Assembly: GCA_009838515.1 (NCBI GenBank)
Contig: VXRL01000003.1
Location: 1-64,000, forward strand
Reading direction: 5' to 3'
Length of the DNA stretch: 64,000 nt
Source of the DNA: Terriglobia bacterium
GTDB lineage: Bacteria; Acidobacteriota; Terriglobia; Bryobacterales; UBA6623
A model generated the notes under the pieces. The model was not told where the DNA came from and searched no databases. It saw nothing but the letters and a program-made list of their open reading frames with translations. This document shows, in pieces, positions 1 through 9,184 of this stretch. The position numbers and the translations under genes are program-made. Numbering within the stretch: position 1 is the stretch's first letter; each line of letters begins with the position of its first letter.

Positions 1-2081
1 CTGATGAAGGTGACCGCCCGCACATGAGACAGGACACCCACCTCCTCGCGCCATGCTTGCACGACTTCTCCCGAGGTGATGCGCCGTTGCTGCGCGCTGA
101 GGAGCTTGAACTCGATGGTCGCGACATTGGCTTCCGGGTTCAGGGTGGGCGAGGGATTGAGGCCCCCGGTTTCGATCCGCGAACGCTGGCCGACCACGAC
201 CGTAACGCCTGACAGCAGAGGAGGCGCCTCCGCGGGCCGGCCCTCGGAAAGCCGCTCCACGGCGCGGCGACCGGCTGATTCCAGCTGTTGCGCCACTGCG
301 TGCGTCTGCTGCGCGGTAGTTCCGTCCGGCATCTCGAGGGTGGCGATTGCGAAGTCGCCCTCGACCGCTGTTGCGAAGGTGGTGGGGACGATGCCGGCCG
401 GAAGGAGGGAAATGCTCAGGATGAGCAGCGCGACGGCCAACGCGACCGTCACCTCAGGCCAGTCCGTCGCGAACTGTATCCCACGATCTAGGGGCCCCTG
501 CACAAAGCTGTTCAACCACCAATCGACACGCTTCTGGATCCCGGCGACCAATCGTTGCATGCCTGTACTGGGTGCCCAATCCGGGCCGTGCAGATGATGG
601 GATAGATGGTTGGGCAGCACCAGCAGCGATTCGACCAGCGAAATCGACAACGTGGCAATGGCGACGATCGGCAGTGCCTTCCAGACCTCTCCGAAGCCTG
701 CGGGTATGAAGGCCAGCGGAAGGAACGCCACGATCGTAGTCAGCACGGCGAAGACCAGTGGCACCTTGATTCGTCGCGCACCCCGGATCGCCGCAACAAC
801 CCCCGGCGTGCCGCGCATTCGTTCCAGGTGAATGTGCTCGGACACGACGATCGCATCGTCCACGACGATTCCGATGGCAAGCACGAAAGCGAACAGCGAC
901 ACCTCATGGAGCGGGATGTCGAACATCATCATGGCGGCCAGGGCGCCGATCGCGGAAACGCCGAGACCGACGGCGACCCAAAACGCCAGCCGGATTTCGA
1001 GAAAAAGGCCGAGCGCGAGCAAGACCAGCAACAGCCCCAAGGCTCCGTTCTTGAGGAGAAGGAGGCCGCGCTCCACGAAGATCGAAGAGTCGTCGCTCCA
1101 GATGTTGATGCCCACCCCGTCGGGAAGCGCGGGGGTCAACTCGTTCGCAACGTAGTCACGAACAGCGCTCGCCACGTCCATCACCCTCTCGCCGTCGGCT
1201 CGCGAGACTTCGACGAACACGGCGGGGCGCCCCTCGTGCCGGACGAGCAAGCCGGAATCCTCGAAGCCGTCGCGCACCTCGGCGATGTCACCCAGGCGCA
1301 CCACCGTGCCGTCTTCGCGGCCGAGGATGACGATGTTCTCGAAATCCTGCTGATCGTAGCTCTGGCCGAGCGTCCGAACCCGCACCTCGGACCGCTCGGT
1401 ATTGATGCTGCCCGCGGACAGGTCCAGGGAACCGCGGCGAATCGTACTGGCGACATCGGTCAGCGTGAGCCCCAGGGCTCGCAGCCGCTGCAGCGGCACC
1501 TCGATCGAGATTTCGTAGTTGCGAACCCCGCTGGTCTCGACCTGGGACACGTCCGGGAGCGAAGCGAGATCGTCCTCGATACGGTAGGCGAGCTCTTTCA
1601 GCGAGCGCTCGGGAACGTCGCCGTAGAGGACGAGGCGCATCATGCTCTGGGCGTTGGTCATTTCCCGGATTTGGGGCCGCTCGGCTCCGCCCGGGAACGT
1701 CTGAATTCGCCCGACCGCCGACTCGATTTCATCCCTCTTCGCGCCCATGTCCGTGCCCGATTTGAATTCGACCCTGACGGACGCTATGCCCGGGGCCGCT
1801 ACGGACCTGACCGCCTTCACGTCCGCCAGTCCCCGGATCTCATCTTCGATCTTGACGACGATGGCCTCCTCCACCTCTTCGGGCGTTGCCCCGGGGAGCG
1901 TCACGGAGATCTCGAACTGATAGAAGGGCACCTCGGGCCACCCCTCCTGCTCGAGGCCGGTCAGCGACACGAGGCCCGCGGCGAGGATGCCGAACATCAG
2001 CAGATTGGACGCGACGCTGTTGCCCGCCATATAGGCGATCGGTCCGCGGGGTTCCGTTAATTGTTGGTCGTTCTGGCTCAT
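1..2081 (-). CDS. RND efflux permease (AcrB/CzcA superfamily), 3' end outside window
   Basis: Inner-membrane proton-driven pump of a tripartite efflux system. About 693 residues are visible and the frame stays open to the window edge. The N-terminus has a cytoplasmic segment and TM1 (about residues 16-37), then a periplasmic porter region with the family pattern GATPEEVEEAIVVKIEDEI near residue 60, and a TM4 segment with IGIVVDDAIVVSEH, which corresponds to the RND signature carrying the proton-relay Asp pair. Start is ATG at 2081; it overlaps the adaptor stop by 4 bp (ATGA), so translation is probably coupled. The His in place of the usual Asn after VVSE and the absence of metal-pump signatures favour an HAE-like exporter of organic compounds over a metal pump, but the substrate is unknown. 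Confidence 0.93.
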   Translation of the reverse strand, partial: MSQNDQQLTEPRGPIAYMAGNSVASNLLMFGILAAGLVSLTGLEQEGWPEVPFYQFEISVTLPGATPEEVEEAIVVKIEDEIRGLADVKAVRSVAAPGIASVRVEFKSGTDMGAKRDEIESAVGRIQTFPGGAERPQIREMTNAQSMMRLVLYGDVPERSLKELAYRIEDDLASLPDVSQVETSGVRNYEISIEVPLQRLRALGLTLTDVASTIRRGSLDLSAGSINTERSEVRVRTLGQSYDQQDFENIVILGREDGTVVRLGDIAEVRDGFEDSGLLVRHEGRPAVFVEVSRADGERVMDVASAVRDYVANELTPALPDGVGINIWSDDSSIFVERGLLLLKNGALGLLLVLLALGLFLEIRLAFWVAVGLGVSAIGALAAMMMFDIPLHEVSLFAFVLAIGIVVDDAIVVSEHIHLERMRGTPGVVAAIRGARRIKVPLVFAVLTTIVAFLPLAFIPAGFGEVWKALPIVAIATLSISLVESLLVLPNHLSHHLHGPDWAPSTGMQRLVAGIQKRVDWWLNSFVQGPLDRGIQFATDWPEVTVALAVALLILSISLLPAGIVPTTFATAVEGDFAIATLEMPDGTTAQQTHAVAQQLESAGRRAVERLSEGRPAEAPPLLSGVTVVVGQRSRIETGGLNPSPTLNPEANVATIEFKLLSAQQRRITSGEVVQAWREEVGVLSHVRAVTFI

Positions 2082-3295
2082 TGCCCCAGATCGGCCACGG
2101 TCTGCACAACCATGCCTGGGGTGGCAAACTGAATGCCACCGGTAATGACTATTTGCCCGTCTTGAAGGTCCCCGACTACGGTGGCTTCATCGTCGATACG
2201 CTGCAGGACGCGCACGGGGACGATACTCACCGTTCGGCCCCCGCCCACCACCCATACCTCGGGACCCGGCCTCAGCGCGGGCCTCGGCACGCGGAAGTAG
2301 CTTTCCGGGGAAATGCCTTGGATCTCGACCTCGACGAACTTCCTTACCAGAAGCGGAGGAGAGCCCCCGGGGCTGATGGCCCCCTCGACTAGGTCCCCCG
2401 AGGCGAAGGGGTTGGGCACGCGCACGATCACGTCGATCGTTTGCGTCTGCTCGTCGAGCGAAACTTCAGCCCGGTCGATGTATCCTTGCCAGGCATAGCT
2501 TGCATCGCCGTAGGCAGCTGTCACGCGGGCGGCGACCCGACGGTCGGAGTCTCCCGCGCGAAGCTTCCACAGCCGCGGGATCAAGGCTGCCATCGCATCC
2601 GACAGCGGCACGACGACCTCGACGGCGTCAGCCGTGGAGAGCCGTCCGACGACTTGTCCGGAAGTCACCATCTGGCCGGCTTGCAACGACTCTTCGAGCA
2701 CATAGCCGTCAAAGGGCGCTCGCACCTCGGTTCTGGACAGGGCAAGCTTGGCAGCGGCAAGCCGTACGTTCTCGCGTTCCAGCGCGGCCCGGGACGCCCT
2801 GATCTGAGGCTCTCGCAGGGCTAAGGGCCCGGGTTGGATTACCGACGAGCCGGTCTCGAGTTGCAGGCGCGAATACTTTTCGAATTGGGCCTTGGCGAAC
2901 TCCGCCTCCTCTTGGAGCACTGCGAGCTCTGCCTGCCGGGTCTCGATCGCGATCTCAGCTTCCCGCACGCGGTGGAGAAAGTCGGCGTCTTCGATGCGGA
3001 ATATTGCCTGACCCTTTTCGACGCGGCCACCGCTCTCGAATCCCGGCTCCACCCAGGAGACTCGACCGCTGACCTGCGGAGCGATATCGACATCGGCACT
3101 GACTCTCACCGTGCCCGCTCCGAATACGGGGATCGCACCGGAGCCAGCCACGACCCGCCCGGTCTGAGCGAACGGAATCTGGGGGCCCCGTTCCTGTTGT
3201 TCCGGCTGGGGTGCTAGCGACACCAGATAGGATGCCAGCCATATCGAGGCACCGACGATAGCAGCGGCTACGAGGTACCCTATCCCTCTTCTCAC
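2078..3295 (-). CDS. RND efflux periplasmic adaptor (HlyD/MFP family)
   Basis: Membrane-fusion subunit of 405 aa that bridges the RND permease at 1-2081 to an outer-membrane channel. A single N-terminal membrane segment (about residues 5-28) anchors it. Then come a barrel/lipoyl half (IAPQVSGRVSWVEPGFESGG), a coiled-coil hairpin of about residues 115-180, and the returning lipoyl half (VRAPFDGYVLEESLQAGQMV), the usual MFP order. GTG start at 3295. It is the first gene of the operon and is coupled to the permease by a 4-bp overlap. No outer-membrane factor follows; the likely partner is the NodT-type protein at 7748-9184 on the other strand. Confidence 0.92.
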   Translation of the reverse strand: MRRGIGYLVAAAIVGASIWLASYLVSLAPQPEQQERGPQIPFAQTGRVVAGSGAIPVFGAGTVRVSADVDIAPQVSGRVSWVEPGFESGGRVEKGQAIFRIEDADFLHRVREAEIAIETRQAELAVLQEEAEFAKAQFEKYSRLQLETGSSVIQPGPLALREPQIRASRAALERENVRLAAAKLALSRTEVRAPFDGYVLEESLQAGQMVTSGQVVGRLSTADAVEVVVPLSDAMAALIPRLWKLRAGDSDRRVAARVTAAYGDASYAWQGYIDRAEVSLDEQTQTIDVIVRVPNPFASGDLVEGAISPGGSPPLLVRKFVEVEIQGISPESYFRVPRPALRPGPEVWVVGGGRTVSIVPVRVLQRIDDEATVVGDLQDGQIVITGGIQFATPGMVVQTVADLGQ

Positions 3296-3775
3296 CCTGG
3301 TTAACCTTGGAGAAACCGATATGGCTCGCAGCGCCGCTGTGTGACGGAACCGCCAATCTCGAAACGGTTGGCTAGGAGAATCGGGGGAGCCATGCCCGAG
3401 AAGAGCCCGAGCGATACTGGCCGCCCGGTGCGCCCCAAGCGAAGCACTGGCCCGCAGTCGGCATGACGCAAGCCAGATGCCGGTCTGTGACCTAGGTCCA
3501 CCAAATCAGCGTGAATATTGTATCGCATTGTGGTGAACTGCTGGCGCTGTCTGGCTCAGGTGTCGCAGTCGCTTAGAAATGCGCGCAGCCGGTCAGAAAT
3601 CGGCGAACTTGTCGGATCAGCAAGAGCATGCGGGCGTGTCCGTCAATCAGACCGCGACGCCTCCGGGCCCGTCTTGATGGAGAGCCGATGTCGGACGACC
3701 CGGAACCTCGGTGTCAACCAAGCTTGGGAGCCGACCGACTCCCGGTGCCTCTGGCGCCGATGCAGGCTCGCGTGC
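3296..3775. other. Intergenic, no gene recognised (480 bp)
   Basis: Lies upstream of the adaptor gene and downstream of the P450 gene, both on the minus strand. Short open frames on both strands have no recognisable domain and no good ribosome-binding site. It should hold the promoter of the adaptor-permease operon; a comparatively AT-rich patch lies near 3505-3530. No convincing hairpin terminator for the P450 gene was seen. Confidence 0.5.
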
Positions 3776-5797
3776 TCAGACTGGATTCGCCACGCGGGCG
3801 ACCCGGAACTTGAGCTTCTTGTTCGGGGCAGCTGTCGGGAACGGATTGATGGCGAGCTTGTAGTCTTCCGGCAGCACTTCGAGATCCAAGTGGTATGCGA
3901 TGAGCAGGACGTTGACTCCCATCTGAAGCTCCACCCACCGGTTTCCTAGGCACATGTGCGTGCCCAGGCCATAGGGCGCGTACGCGCCCGGCACCAAGTG
4001 CTCGCCCCGATCAGGCAGGTAACGGTCGATGTCGAACTTCAACGGGTCCTGGAAGTGAGCGCTGTCGTAGTGTGGTGCCGTCTGGCAAATCAACAGTCGC
4101 GTCGGAGGCGGTATTTCGAAGCCGTTGATAACGCAGGGGTTCATGGCCGTTCTCAATTGCCAGGGAATCACCGGGTACAAGCGCGACGACTCCATGCAGA
4201 GGCGGTGGCACACGTCGACCGCATCGAGGGTGAATTCCTCCGCTCTTGGCTCGCGCCCGTTACCGAAGAGCGCCTCGGCTTCTCGGCGGATTCTCGCGTA
4301 GACATCCGGGTGGCGCACCATGCAATAGACTGCGAATCCGAGCGCGCTGCCGAGATAGATGCTGGCGACCATGGACGCGACGAACGGGAACGTGAGGTCC
4401 GTCTCTGGCAGGAACTGCGGGTCGTTGCGATGCAAATCGAGTATTGCGTCGGCAATGTCCGGTGGCTTGCCCTTGCGTTGGGCCGGCGTGTGCGATGAGA
4501 GGATTGCTTCTTGTAGCTGGCCGACACGCTTGCGCGCACGCTTCATCCTCGGCGTCGACATCATGAACTGCGGCAGTACTCCCTGGACCTCTGTTATCAG
4601 CGCACGGTGTTCGTACTCAAGCAGTTCGTCGACGTATTCGCTGCAATCCACTCCGATCGCTAGGCCCGAGACTTGACTGCTCATGTGCTTCTGGAACGTC
4701 TCGGTCACACTGAATACGGTGCCTTGCTTCCATGAGCCGATCGAATTCCTGCAGTGGGCGACCAGCTCTGGTAGGCGCGGCGCAAGCGCGCCGCGGGAAT
4801 AGGCGGCGCTGAGCGACTTGCGCATCCTGTAGTGTTCGGCGCCGTCCATGCCAGGCAGGCTTCGAGACGCGCCGAACACGCGTTCCAGACCCTGGATGTA
4901 GTCCTTCGAGCGTACATAAAACCGGCCATACTTGTTGACCCACCGGTTTGCCTCCGCCCCCATCAGCGCGACTAGCGGTGCCTTGGCCATCGTGAAAGGG
5001 ATCCTCACGACCGGCCCGTGCTCCCGGAAAATCCCATGCATCGCCTTGGGGATGTTGCCCTTGAAGAAGTCACGCTGTCGCAGGATGTCGACGATTCTCA
5101 GTTGCGGGATCGGTTTGGTTAGCAGAGAGCGCCGGGTCTTCGGTCTGATGGAACTCTCATTCACCGCGCTAGAGACCGAGCGACCGATCAGATCCAGCTT
5201 GGCGATGGTCTCAATCCGCTCGAGCTTTTCGTCGAGCTCTTCGGGCGCGAGGAGCAGCTTGAACCCGTTCCACGAATGCATCAAGGCGACCAAGATCGCG
5301 TCCCGCGGATCCGGGACGGTGTCGTTCAAGATGATGTCTAGGATTCTTGCCTTGGCTTCTTGGCGGATCGTGTTGTCGGACGTCGGATAGCTTCCTGAGC
5401 GCGAAACGTCGCGTGAGAGCCTCCAGAAATCGCCGCTTTCGTAATCGAGGATTCCCCTGTTCACCAAGCGATCGAGCGTGCCGCTGATGATTTCATCGCA
5501 GCGGTTTGTATTGCGTTCTATCAATAATTGGGTGTCCGAAGTCTCCTGTGATTCAGCTATTTCCTTGAGGGTCGGGTCGAGCTGGTGGTCTCCTGTCGGA
5601 GTGGGATCGATGACATACAGCGACTCTAAGTCAGCGTCGATGCGACCTATCAACGCAAGATCCGCGATGATCGTGCCAGCCATGACGCAGGAGAAGTCCC
5701 AGCCTGGCACCATCTCCAGATAGCCGCTCTGCTCGTTGAGCATCAGGAGGATCAGCTCTTCAGCGATGCAGATCGGAGTCTCTTCGGTCTTGGTCAC
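3776..5797 (-). CDS. GPP34 (GOLPH3-like)-cytochrome P450 fusion protein
   Basis: A 673-aa two-domain protein. Residues about 9-215 match the GPP34/Golgi phosphoprotein 3 fold: IAEELILLMLNEQSGYL, then LALIGRID, then DPTPTGDHQLDPTLKEIAES, then DPRDAILVALMHS. By eye W29 and the Arg in LIGRI align with GOLPH3 residues W81 and R90, which bind phosphoinositide. Residues about 230-673 are a P450: ExxR at E536-R539 (ESSR), a PERF-like FDIDRYLP, and the heme loop YGLGTHMCLG with Cys616 as thiolate ligand (Tyr replaces the usual Phe). The I-helix region MVASIYLGSALGF lacks the usual acid-Thr pair. GTG start at 5797 follows a GGAAG ribosome-binding site. It is divergent from the Rieske oxygenase at 6507 and sits between efflux genes. 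Inference: a membrane- or lipid-tethered monooxygenase or peroxygenase. The substrate is unknown. Confidence 0.9.
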   Translation of the reverse strand: MTKTEETPICIAEELILLMLNEQSGYLEMVPGWDFSCVMAGTIIADLALIGRIDADLESLYVIDPTPTGDHQLDPTLKEIAESQETSDTQLLIERNTNRCDEIISGTLDRLVNRGILDYESGDFWRLSRDVSRSGSYPTSDNTIRQEAKARILDIILNDTVPDPRDAILVALMHSWNGFKLLLAPEELDEKLERIETIAKLDLIGRSVSSAVNESSIRPKTRRSLLTKPIPQLRIVDILRQRDFFKGNIPKAMHGIFREHGPVVRIPFTMAKAPLVALMGAEANRWVNKYGRFYVRSKDYIQGLERVFGASRSLPGMDGAEHYRMRKSLSAAYSRGALAPRLPELVAHCRNSIGSWKQGTVFSVTETFQKHMSSQVSGLAIGVDCSEYVDELLEYEHRALITEVQGVLPQFMMSTPRMKRARKRVGQLQEAILSSHTPAQRKGKPPDIADAILDLHRNDPQFLPETDLTFPFVASMVASIYLGSALGFAVYCMVRHPDVYARIRREAEALFGNGREPRAEEFTLDAVDVCHRLCMESSRLYPVIPWQLRTAMNPCVINGFEIPPPTRLLICQTAPHYDSAHFQDPLKFDIDRYLPDRGEHLVPGAYAPYGLGTHMCLGNRWVELQMGVNVLLIAYHLDLEVLPEDYKLAINPFPTAAPNKKLKFRVARVANPV

Positions 5798-6506
5798 GTG
5801 CTTCCAATGCTGGTCCGATGATCAGTGCGCAGCGCTCAACACTCAGGGGCGTTCCGATCGTCCAACGACGCTCCTAGAGAACGGGCGCCCGGCTTGGCTC
5901 TGATCGTAGCACCCGCGCCTCTGGGGCACTGCGAAAGCTGCACCATACGTTGCTGCCGGGCACTCATCTTCGACACCTGCCCATTTGAATCCTAACGGAC
6001 GTGCGGGACCCATGCACGGGAGCGTCAATGGCGCGATGCTCCTGCTCATCCGGAGACGCGAGCGTGCCGCCACATTTGAAATGATCGGAGCCAGACTGCG
6101 CTCGATTGCGGCCGCGGTTCGTTGCCATACCATCGGGCCGCCCTCGGCGCACAGGAAGAGTCGAAGCGATTTGCCCGATTGAACACACCACGAGATCTTC
6201 CCTGCACTAAAGCGTACCTGATTATGATGTTTTAGTGGTCGGCCTGGACCCGCCCTCGTGGCCCGGTCGTAAGGAATGCGTCGCTGTCGGTCGGCCGGGG
6301 CGCCCGCTACGGCGCCTCGAACGCTCTGCTGTCTTGGCTCAGCCCCTGTTCCCGACGGGGCTGTTACGTCCAGCGAGCCTCGCACCGTGCCCAGTCGCAT
6401 GCCGTGACGTAGCAACGCGGTGACTTATGATGAGACAAATTCCGATGGTCCTGATTCGGTCGCCCCGACCGTAAGGGAGCGCGGTCACGACGGAATCCGG
6501 AGGGCG
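5798..6506. other. Divergent intergenic region between the P450 and Rieske oxygenase genes
   Basis: About 700 bp with no supported gene. It includes an AT-rich patch at 6203-6238 holding an inverted repeat around a TATGAT element, and a second TATGAT at 6426-6431. A frame from GTG 6420 is continuous with the Rieske gene but is probably leader. Its size and divergent layout suggest shared control of both oxygenases, yet no regulator gene is adjacent. Confidence 0.5.
6205..6237. promoter_or_regulatory. Inverted repeat flanking a -10-like element (putative operator)
   Basis: CACTAAA at 6205-6211 and its exact complement TTTAGTG at 6231-6237 are spaced 26 bp centre to centre, about two and a half helical turns. 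A TATGAT hexamer lies between the arms at 6223-6228. This AT-rich dyad stands out in GC-rich sequence and lies in the region divergent between the P450 and Rieske genes. Binding by a regulator is inferred. Confidence 0.35.
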
Positions 6507-7580
6507 ATGGACACGGACCGCACCGATCCAGGCGGTAACGCTCCGCTCTTCGCCTTTCCCGAGGGTTGGTACTTTGTCGCCAGCCGCGAGTCCATTCTCA
6601 AGGCGGGACTGATCCAGAAGACCTGGCTCGGCCAGAGCATCGTGGCTTGGTGCGGTGCCGGGGGGAGTGTCTGCGTGGCGGAGGCGGTCTGCCCACACCT
6701 TGGAGCCGACCTAGGACCGGTCGCGGGCGGGCGGGTGCGCGACGGCTGTCTTGTCTGTCCGTTTCACGGCTTCGAGTATGACGTTTCGGGCCAATGCGTC
6801 GCCACTCCTTTCGCGTCTCCGCCCAAGTCCGCGAAGCTCACGGTGTTCGAGACGCGGGAGGTTCTCGGGATGGTCTTCGCATGGTGGGGGATCGATGGAC
6901 GGCCGCCGCGGTGGAGACTGCCCGCAGACCCGCCGATTGGGCCCGATTGGAGCGGCTTGGAGTTCCGGACCGTCCAGTTTCCGGGCCACCCTCAGGAGAC
7001 TGCCGAGAATTCGGTGGACCTAGCCCACCTTCGGTACGTGCACGGCTACGACAACGTGAAGCAGGTCGGGCAAACGTCGGTCGACGGTGCAGTACTCGAG
7101 AGCTGCTTCGAATTCAGTCGCACGCGGCGCATTGCGGGCATCGTGAACGTTGTCTTCGATGTCTCAGCCGTAACCCGTATTTTCGGCCTCGGCTATTCGT
7201 ACGTCGAAGTCCGCGAGCGCTCCATCGGGATGGACACGCGGCTATGGGTGCTCGCCACTCCGGTCGACGGCAGGCTCGTCGAGATGGTGCTCGTCGGGCA
7301 GGTGCGCGAGATACGCCGGCCGAGGCGATCTATCGTGGGCCTGAGATTTCTGCCAGTGAGCCTTCGTGCTCCGATCATGAACAAGGTCATCATCTCCGCG
7401 CAAGAGCGAGACGTCATGCAGGACGTGGTGATATGGGCACGGAAACGGCACGAGTCCCGGCCGCGACTCTGCCGGTCGGATGGCGACATCGGGGTGTATC
7501 GACGCTATTGTGCTCAGTTCTACCCCGACCAGAAAAATCTTGGCCAAGGACGGCGCGACCGGCGAAGCGCTCAGAAGTAG
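6507..7580 (+). CDS. Rieske [2Fe-2S] non-heme iron oxygenase (KshA/DAF-36-like)
   Basis: Terminal oxygenase component of 357 aa. The Rieske cluster motif is CPHLGADL...CPFHGFEYD (C-x-H at residues 91/93 and C-x2-H at 113/116, counted from the longer frame at GTG 6420). The mononuclear-iron motif ENSVDLAHLRYVHGY supplies the Asp and two His pattern typical of steroid- and lipid-acting Rieske oxygenases such as 3-ketosteroid 9-alpha-hydroxylase and cholesterol 7-desaturase. Start chosen at ATG 6507 because GGAGGG lies just upstream and a -10-like TATGAT at 6426-6431 would place the transcript start after GTG 6420. No ferredoxin or reductase gene is adjacent, so electron supply must come from elsewhere. 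The steroid- or terpenoid-type substrate is an inference from family resemblance. Confidence 0.9.
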   Translation: MDTDRTDPGGNAPLFAFPEGWYFVASRESILKAGLIQKTWLGQSIVAWCGAGGSVCVAEAVCPHLGADLGPVAGGRVRDGCLVCPFHGFEYDVSGQCVATPFASPPKSAKLTVFETREVLGMVFAWWGIDGRPPRWRLPADPPIGPDWSGLEFRTVQFPGHPQETAENSVDLAHLRYVHGYDNVKQVGQTSVDGAVLESCFEFSRTRRIAGIVNVVFDVSAVTRIFGLGYSYVEVRERSIGMDTRLWVLATPVDGRLVEMVLVGQVREIRRPRRSIVGLRFLPVSLRAPIMNKVIISAQERDVMQDVVIWARKRHESRPRLCRSDGDIGVYRRYCAQFYPDQKNLGQGRRDRRSAQK

Positions 7581-7747
7581 CGGCTTTGGGCCGATGGGCG
7601 AAATCAAGAGATCTAGGCCGCGGCCCGGCGGATCCCGCGAGCCAGCAGAATGTGGTGAGTCGCACGAGGCCCCAGCGCTGTGAGCTTTCGTGCCGAAGGC
7701 GGGGGCGCTAAGCTAGTCGTACAATCCCGGAAGACGGTGCACGCAGC

Positions 7748-9184
7748 ATGAAGATGGACCTTCGATTGGCAGTCGCGGTGCCGGCGCTAGTGGTCGCAGC
7801 CTGCTCGAAGCAGGTGGAGCTGCCGGTGCACCAGTTCAACGTTCCTGCACCCGAGGCCTGGCAGGGGGCGGAGACCCAGCCGATGGCTCCCGGCTCGGAC
7901 TGGTGGGCCTACCTGAACGACCCGGGACTCGACGCCGCGATTCGCAAGGCGCTGGACTGTAGCCAGAGCCTACAGGCGGCCACCGCCAGAATCGAAATCG
8001 CGGTCCAAGAGCGGCTCATTGTCGGAGCGTCGGATTGGCCGGAGATAAGTATCGGTGCCAGCCGGATCCGACAGCGCCAGAATTTCGTGGGGCTGCCGTT
8101 TCCGGGTCTTTCCGACCAAGTCCTTACGAGTACGTATTCGAACGCGGGCCTGACGTTCAACATTGGATGGGAGGCTGATCTCTGGAACCGGCTCAGCTCG
8201 CAGAAGCTGGTCGCAGATGCCGGCATTGCTGCCCAAGAGGCCGACCGGCTCGCTGTGCGCCTATCCCTGAGCGGGCAAGTTGCCAAGGCGTGGTTCGCCG
8301 CCGTCGAGGCTCACAGCCAAGTCGAGGCCTCGCTAGCGGTGGTGGAACACTTGGAAGCGGTAGCTCAGTGGACGCGGGAGAGCTACTTGTACGGATCGCG
8401 GTCGCCCTCAGACGTGCGGGTCGCTGAGAGCGACATTGAAAGGGCCAGCGCGAGAGTACGGCAACATGAGCGGGCGCGTGACAGGTTCGTGCGGCAGGTC
8501 GAGGTCCTAGCCTGCGAGTATCCCGCCGGAGAGCGGGCGCTTGCGGCCGACTTGCCCAGCCTTCCATCCCAGGTTCCAGCGGGCCTGCCGTCTGAGCTGG
8601 TCCAGCGCAGGCCCGACCTGATGGCTGCCAACCAAGCCCTGCTGGGAGCGGACGCCCGGATCGTGGAGGCGCGGGCCGCGCTGCGTCCGGGATTCGCTCT
8701 CACGACGACAGCCGGCACGGCCAGCAATCGATTGCTAGATCTGGTCAATCCTGGCCTGAATGCGTGGAGCTACGGGCTCGGGCTTGCGCAGCCGCTCTTC
8801 AATCGCGGGCGCCTCAAGGCAAACGTGGAGGCGACGGAAGCGCGTTCCCGCGAAGCCGCCGCCAATTACGAGAGCCTCATGTGGAAGGCGTATCTGGAAG
8901 TGGAGTCCGCGCTTGCGGCGGAGGAGACGCTGCAGAACCAGCAGCGCTTGCTGCAAGACTCTCAGATCACCACGCGCGCGGCGATCGAGTTGTCGGAACA
9001 GCGCTACGCGGCGGGCATGGGCGACATCTTTTCGATCCTCGCCCTGCAACGATCCGTTCTCGAGACCCAGGGTGCAGTGCTAGCCCTCCAGCGGGCCAGG
9101 ATCGACAACCGAGTCGACCTGCACCTCGCCTTGGGAGGCGGCTTTGCTGCCTCGCCGCCAGTTCAGCAGGCGAGCGATCCCTAG
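7748..9184 (+). CDS. Outer-membrane efflux lipoprotein (NodT/OprM type)
   Basis: TolC-family channel of 478 aa. The signal peptide ends in a lipobox, LVVAAC, with the lipidated Cys at residue 19. The mature part shows the OprM pattern: WWAYLNDPGLDAAIRKAL, two long helical coiled regions, and LVQRRPDLMAANQALLGADARIVEARAA near the centre, the NodT signature. A TACAAT hexamer at 7720-7725 may be its -10 box. It is the obvious outer-membrane partner of the RND-adaptor pair at 1-3295, although it lies 4.5 kb away on the opposite strand. Its stop codon shares the palindromic CTAG at 9181-9184 with the convergent S1 gene. Confidence 0.93.
   Translation: MKMDLRLAVAVPALVVAACSKQVELPVHQFNVPAPEAWQGAETQPMAPGSDWWAYLNDPGLDAAIRKALDCSQSLQAATARIEIAVQERLIVGASDWPEISIGASRIRQRQNFVGLPFPGLSDQVLTSTYSNAGLTFNIGWEADLWNRLSSQKLVADAGIAAQEADRLAVRLSLSGQVAKAWFAAVEAHSQVEASLAVVEHLEAVAQWTRESYLYGSRSPSDVRVAESDIERASARVRQHERARDRFVRQVEVLACEYPAGERALAADLPSLPSQVPAGLPSELVQRRPDLMAANQALLGADARIVEARAALRPGFALTTTAGTASNRLLDLVNPGLNAWSYGLGLAQPLFNRGRLKANVEATEARSREAAANYESLMWKAYLEVESALAAEETLQNQQRLLQDSQITTRAAIELSEQRYAAGMGDIFSILALQRSVLETQGAVLALQRARIDNRVDLHLALGGGFAASPPVQQASDP

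Noticed and set aside
606..2060. 484-aa plus-strand open frame over the RND gene
   Set aside because: Low-complexity Arg/His/Gln-rich translation with no domain; the opposite strand encodes a clear RND permease.
5843..6415. 190-aa minus-strand frame in the oxygenase intergenic region
   Set aside because: No domain, no ribosome-binding site, and it overlaps the probable regulatory dyad.
6420..6506. Extra N-terminus of the Rieske oxygenase from GTG 6420
   Set aside because: Not conserved-looking, no ribosome-binding site; a -10-like element lies inside it and GGAGGG precedes ATG 6507.
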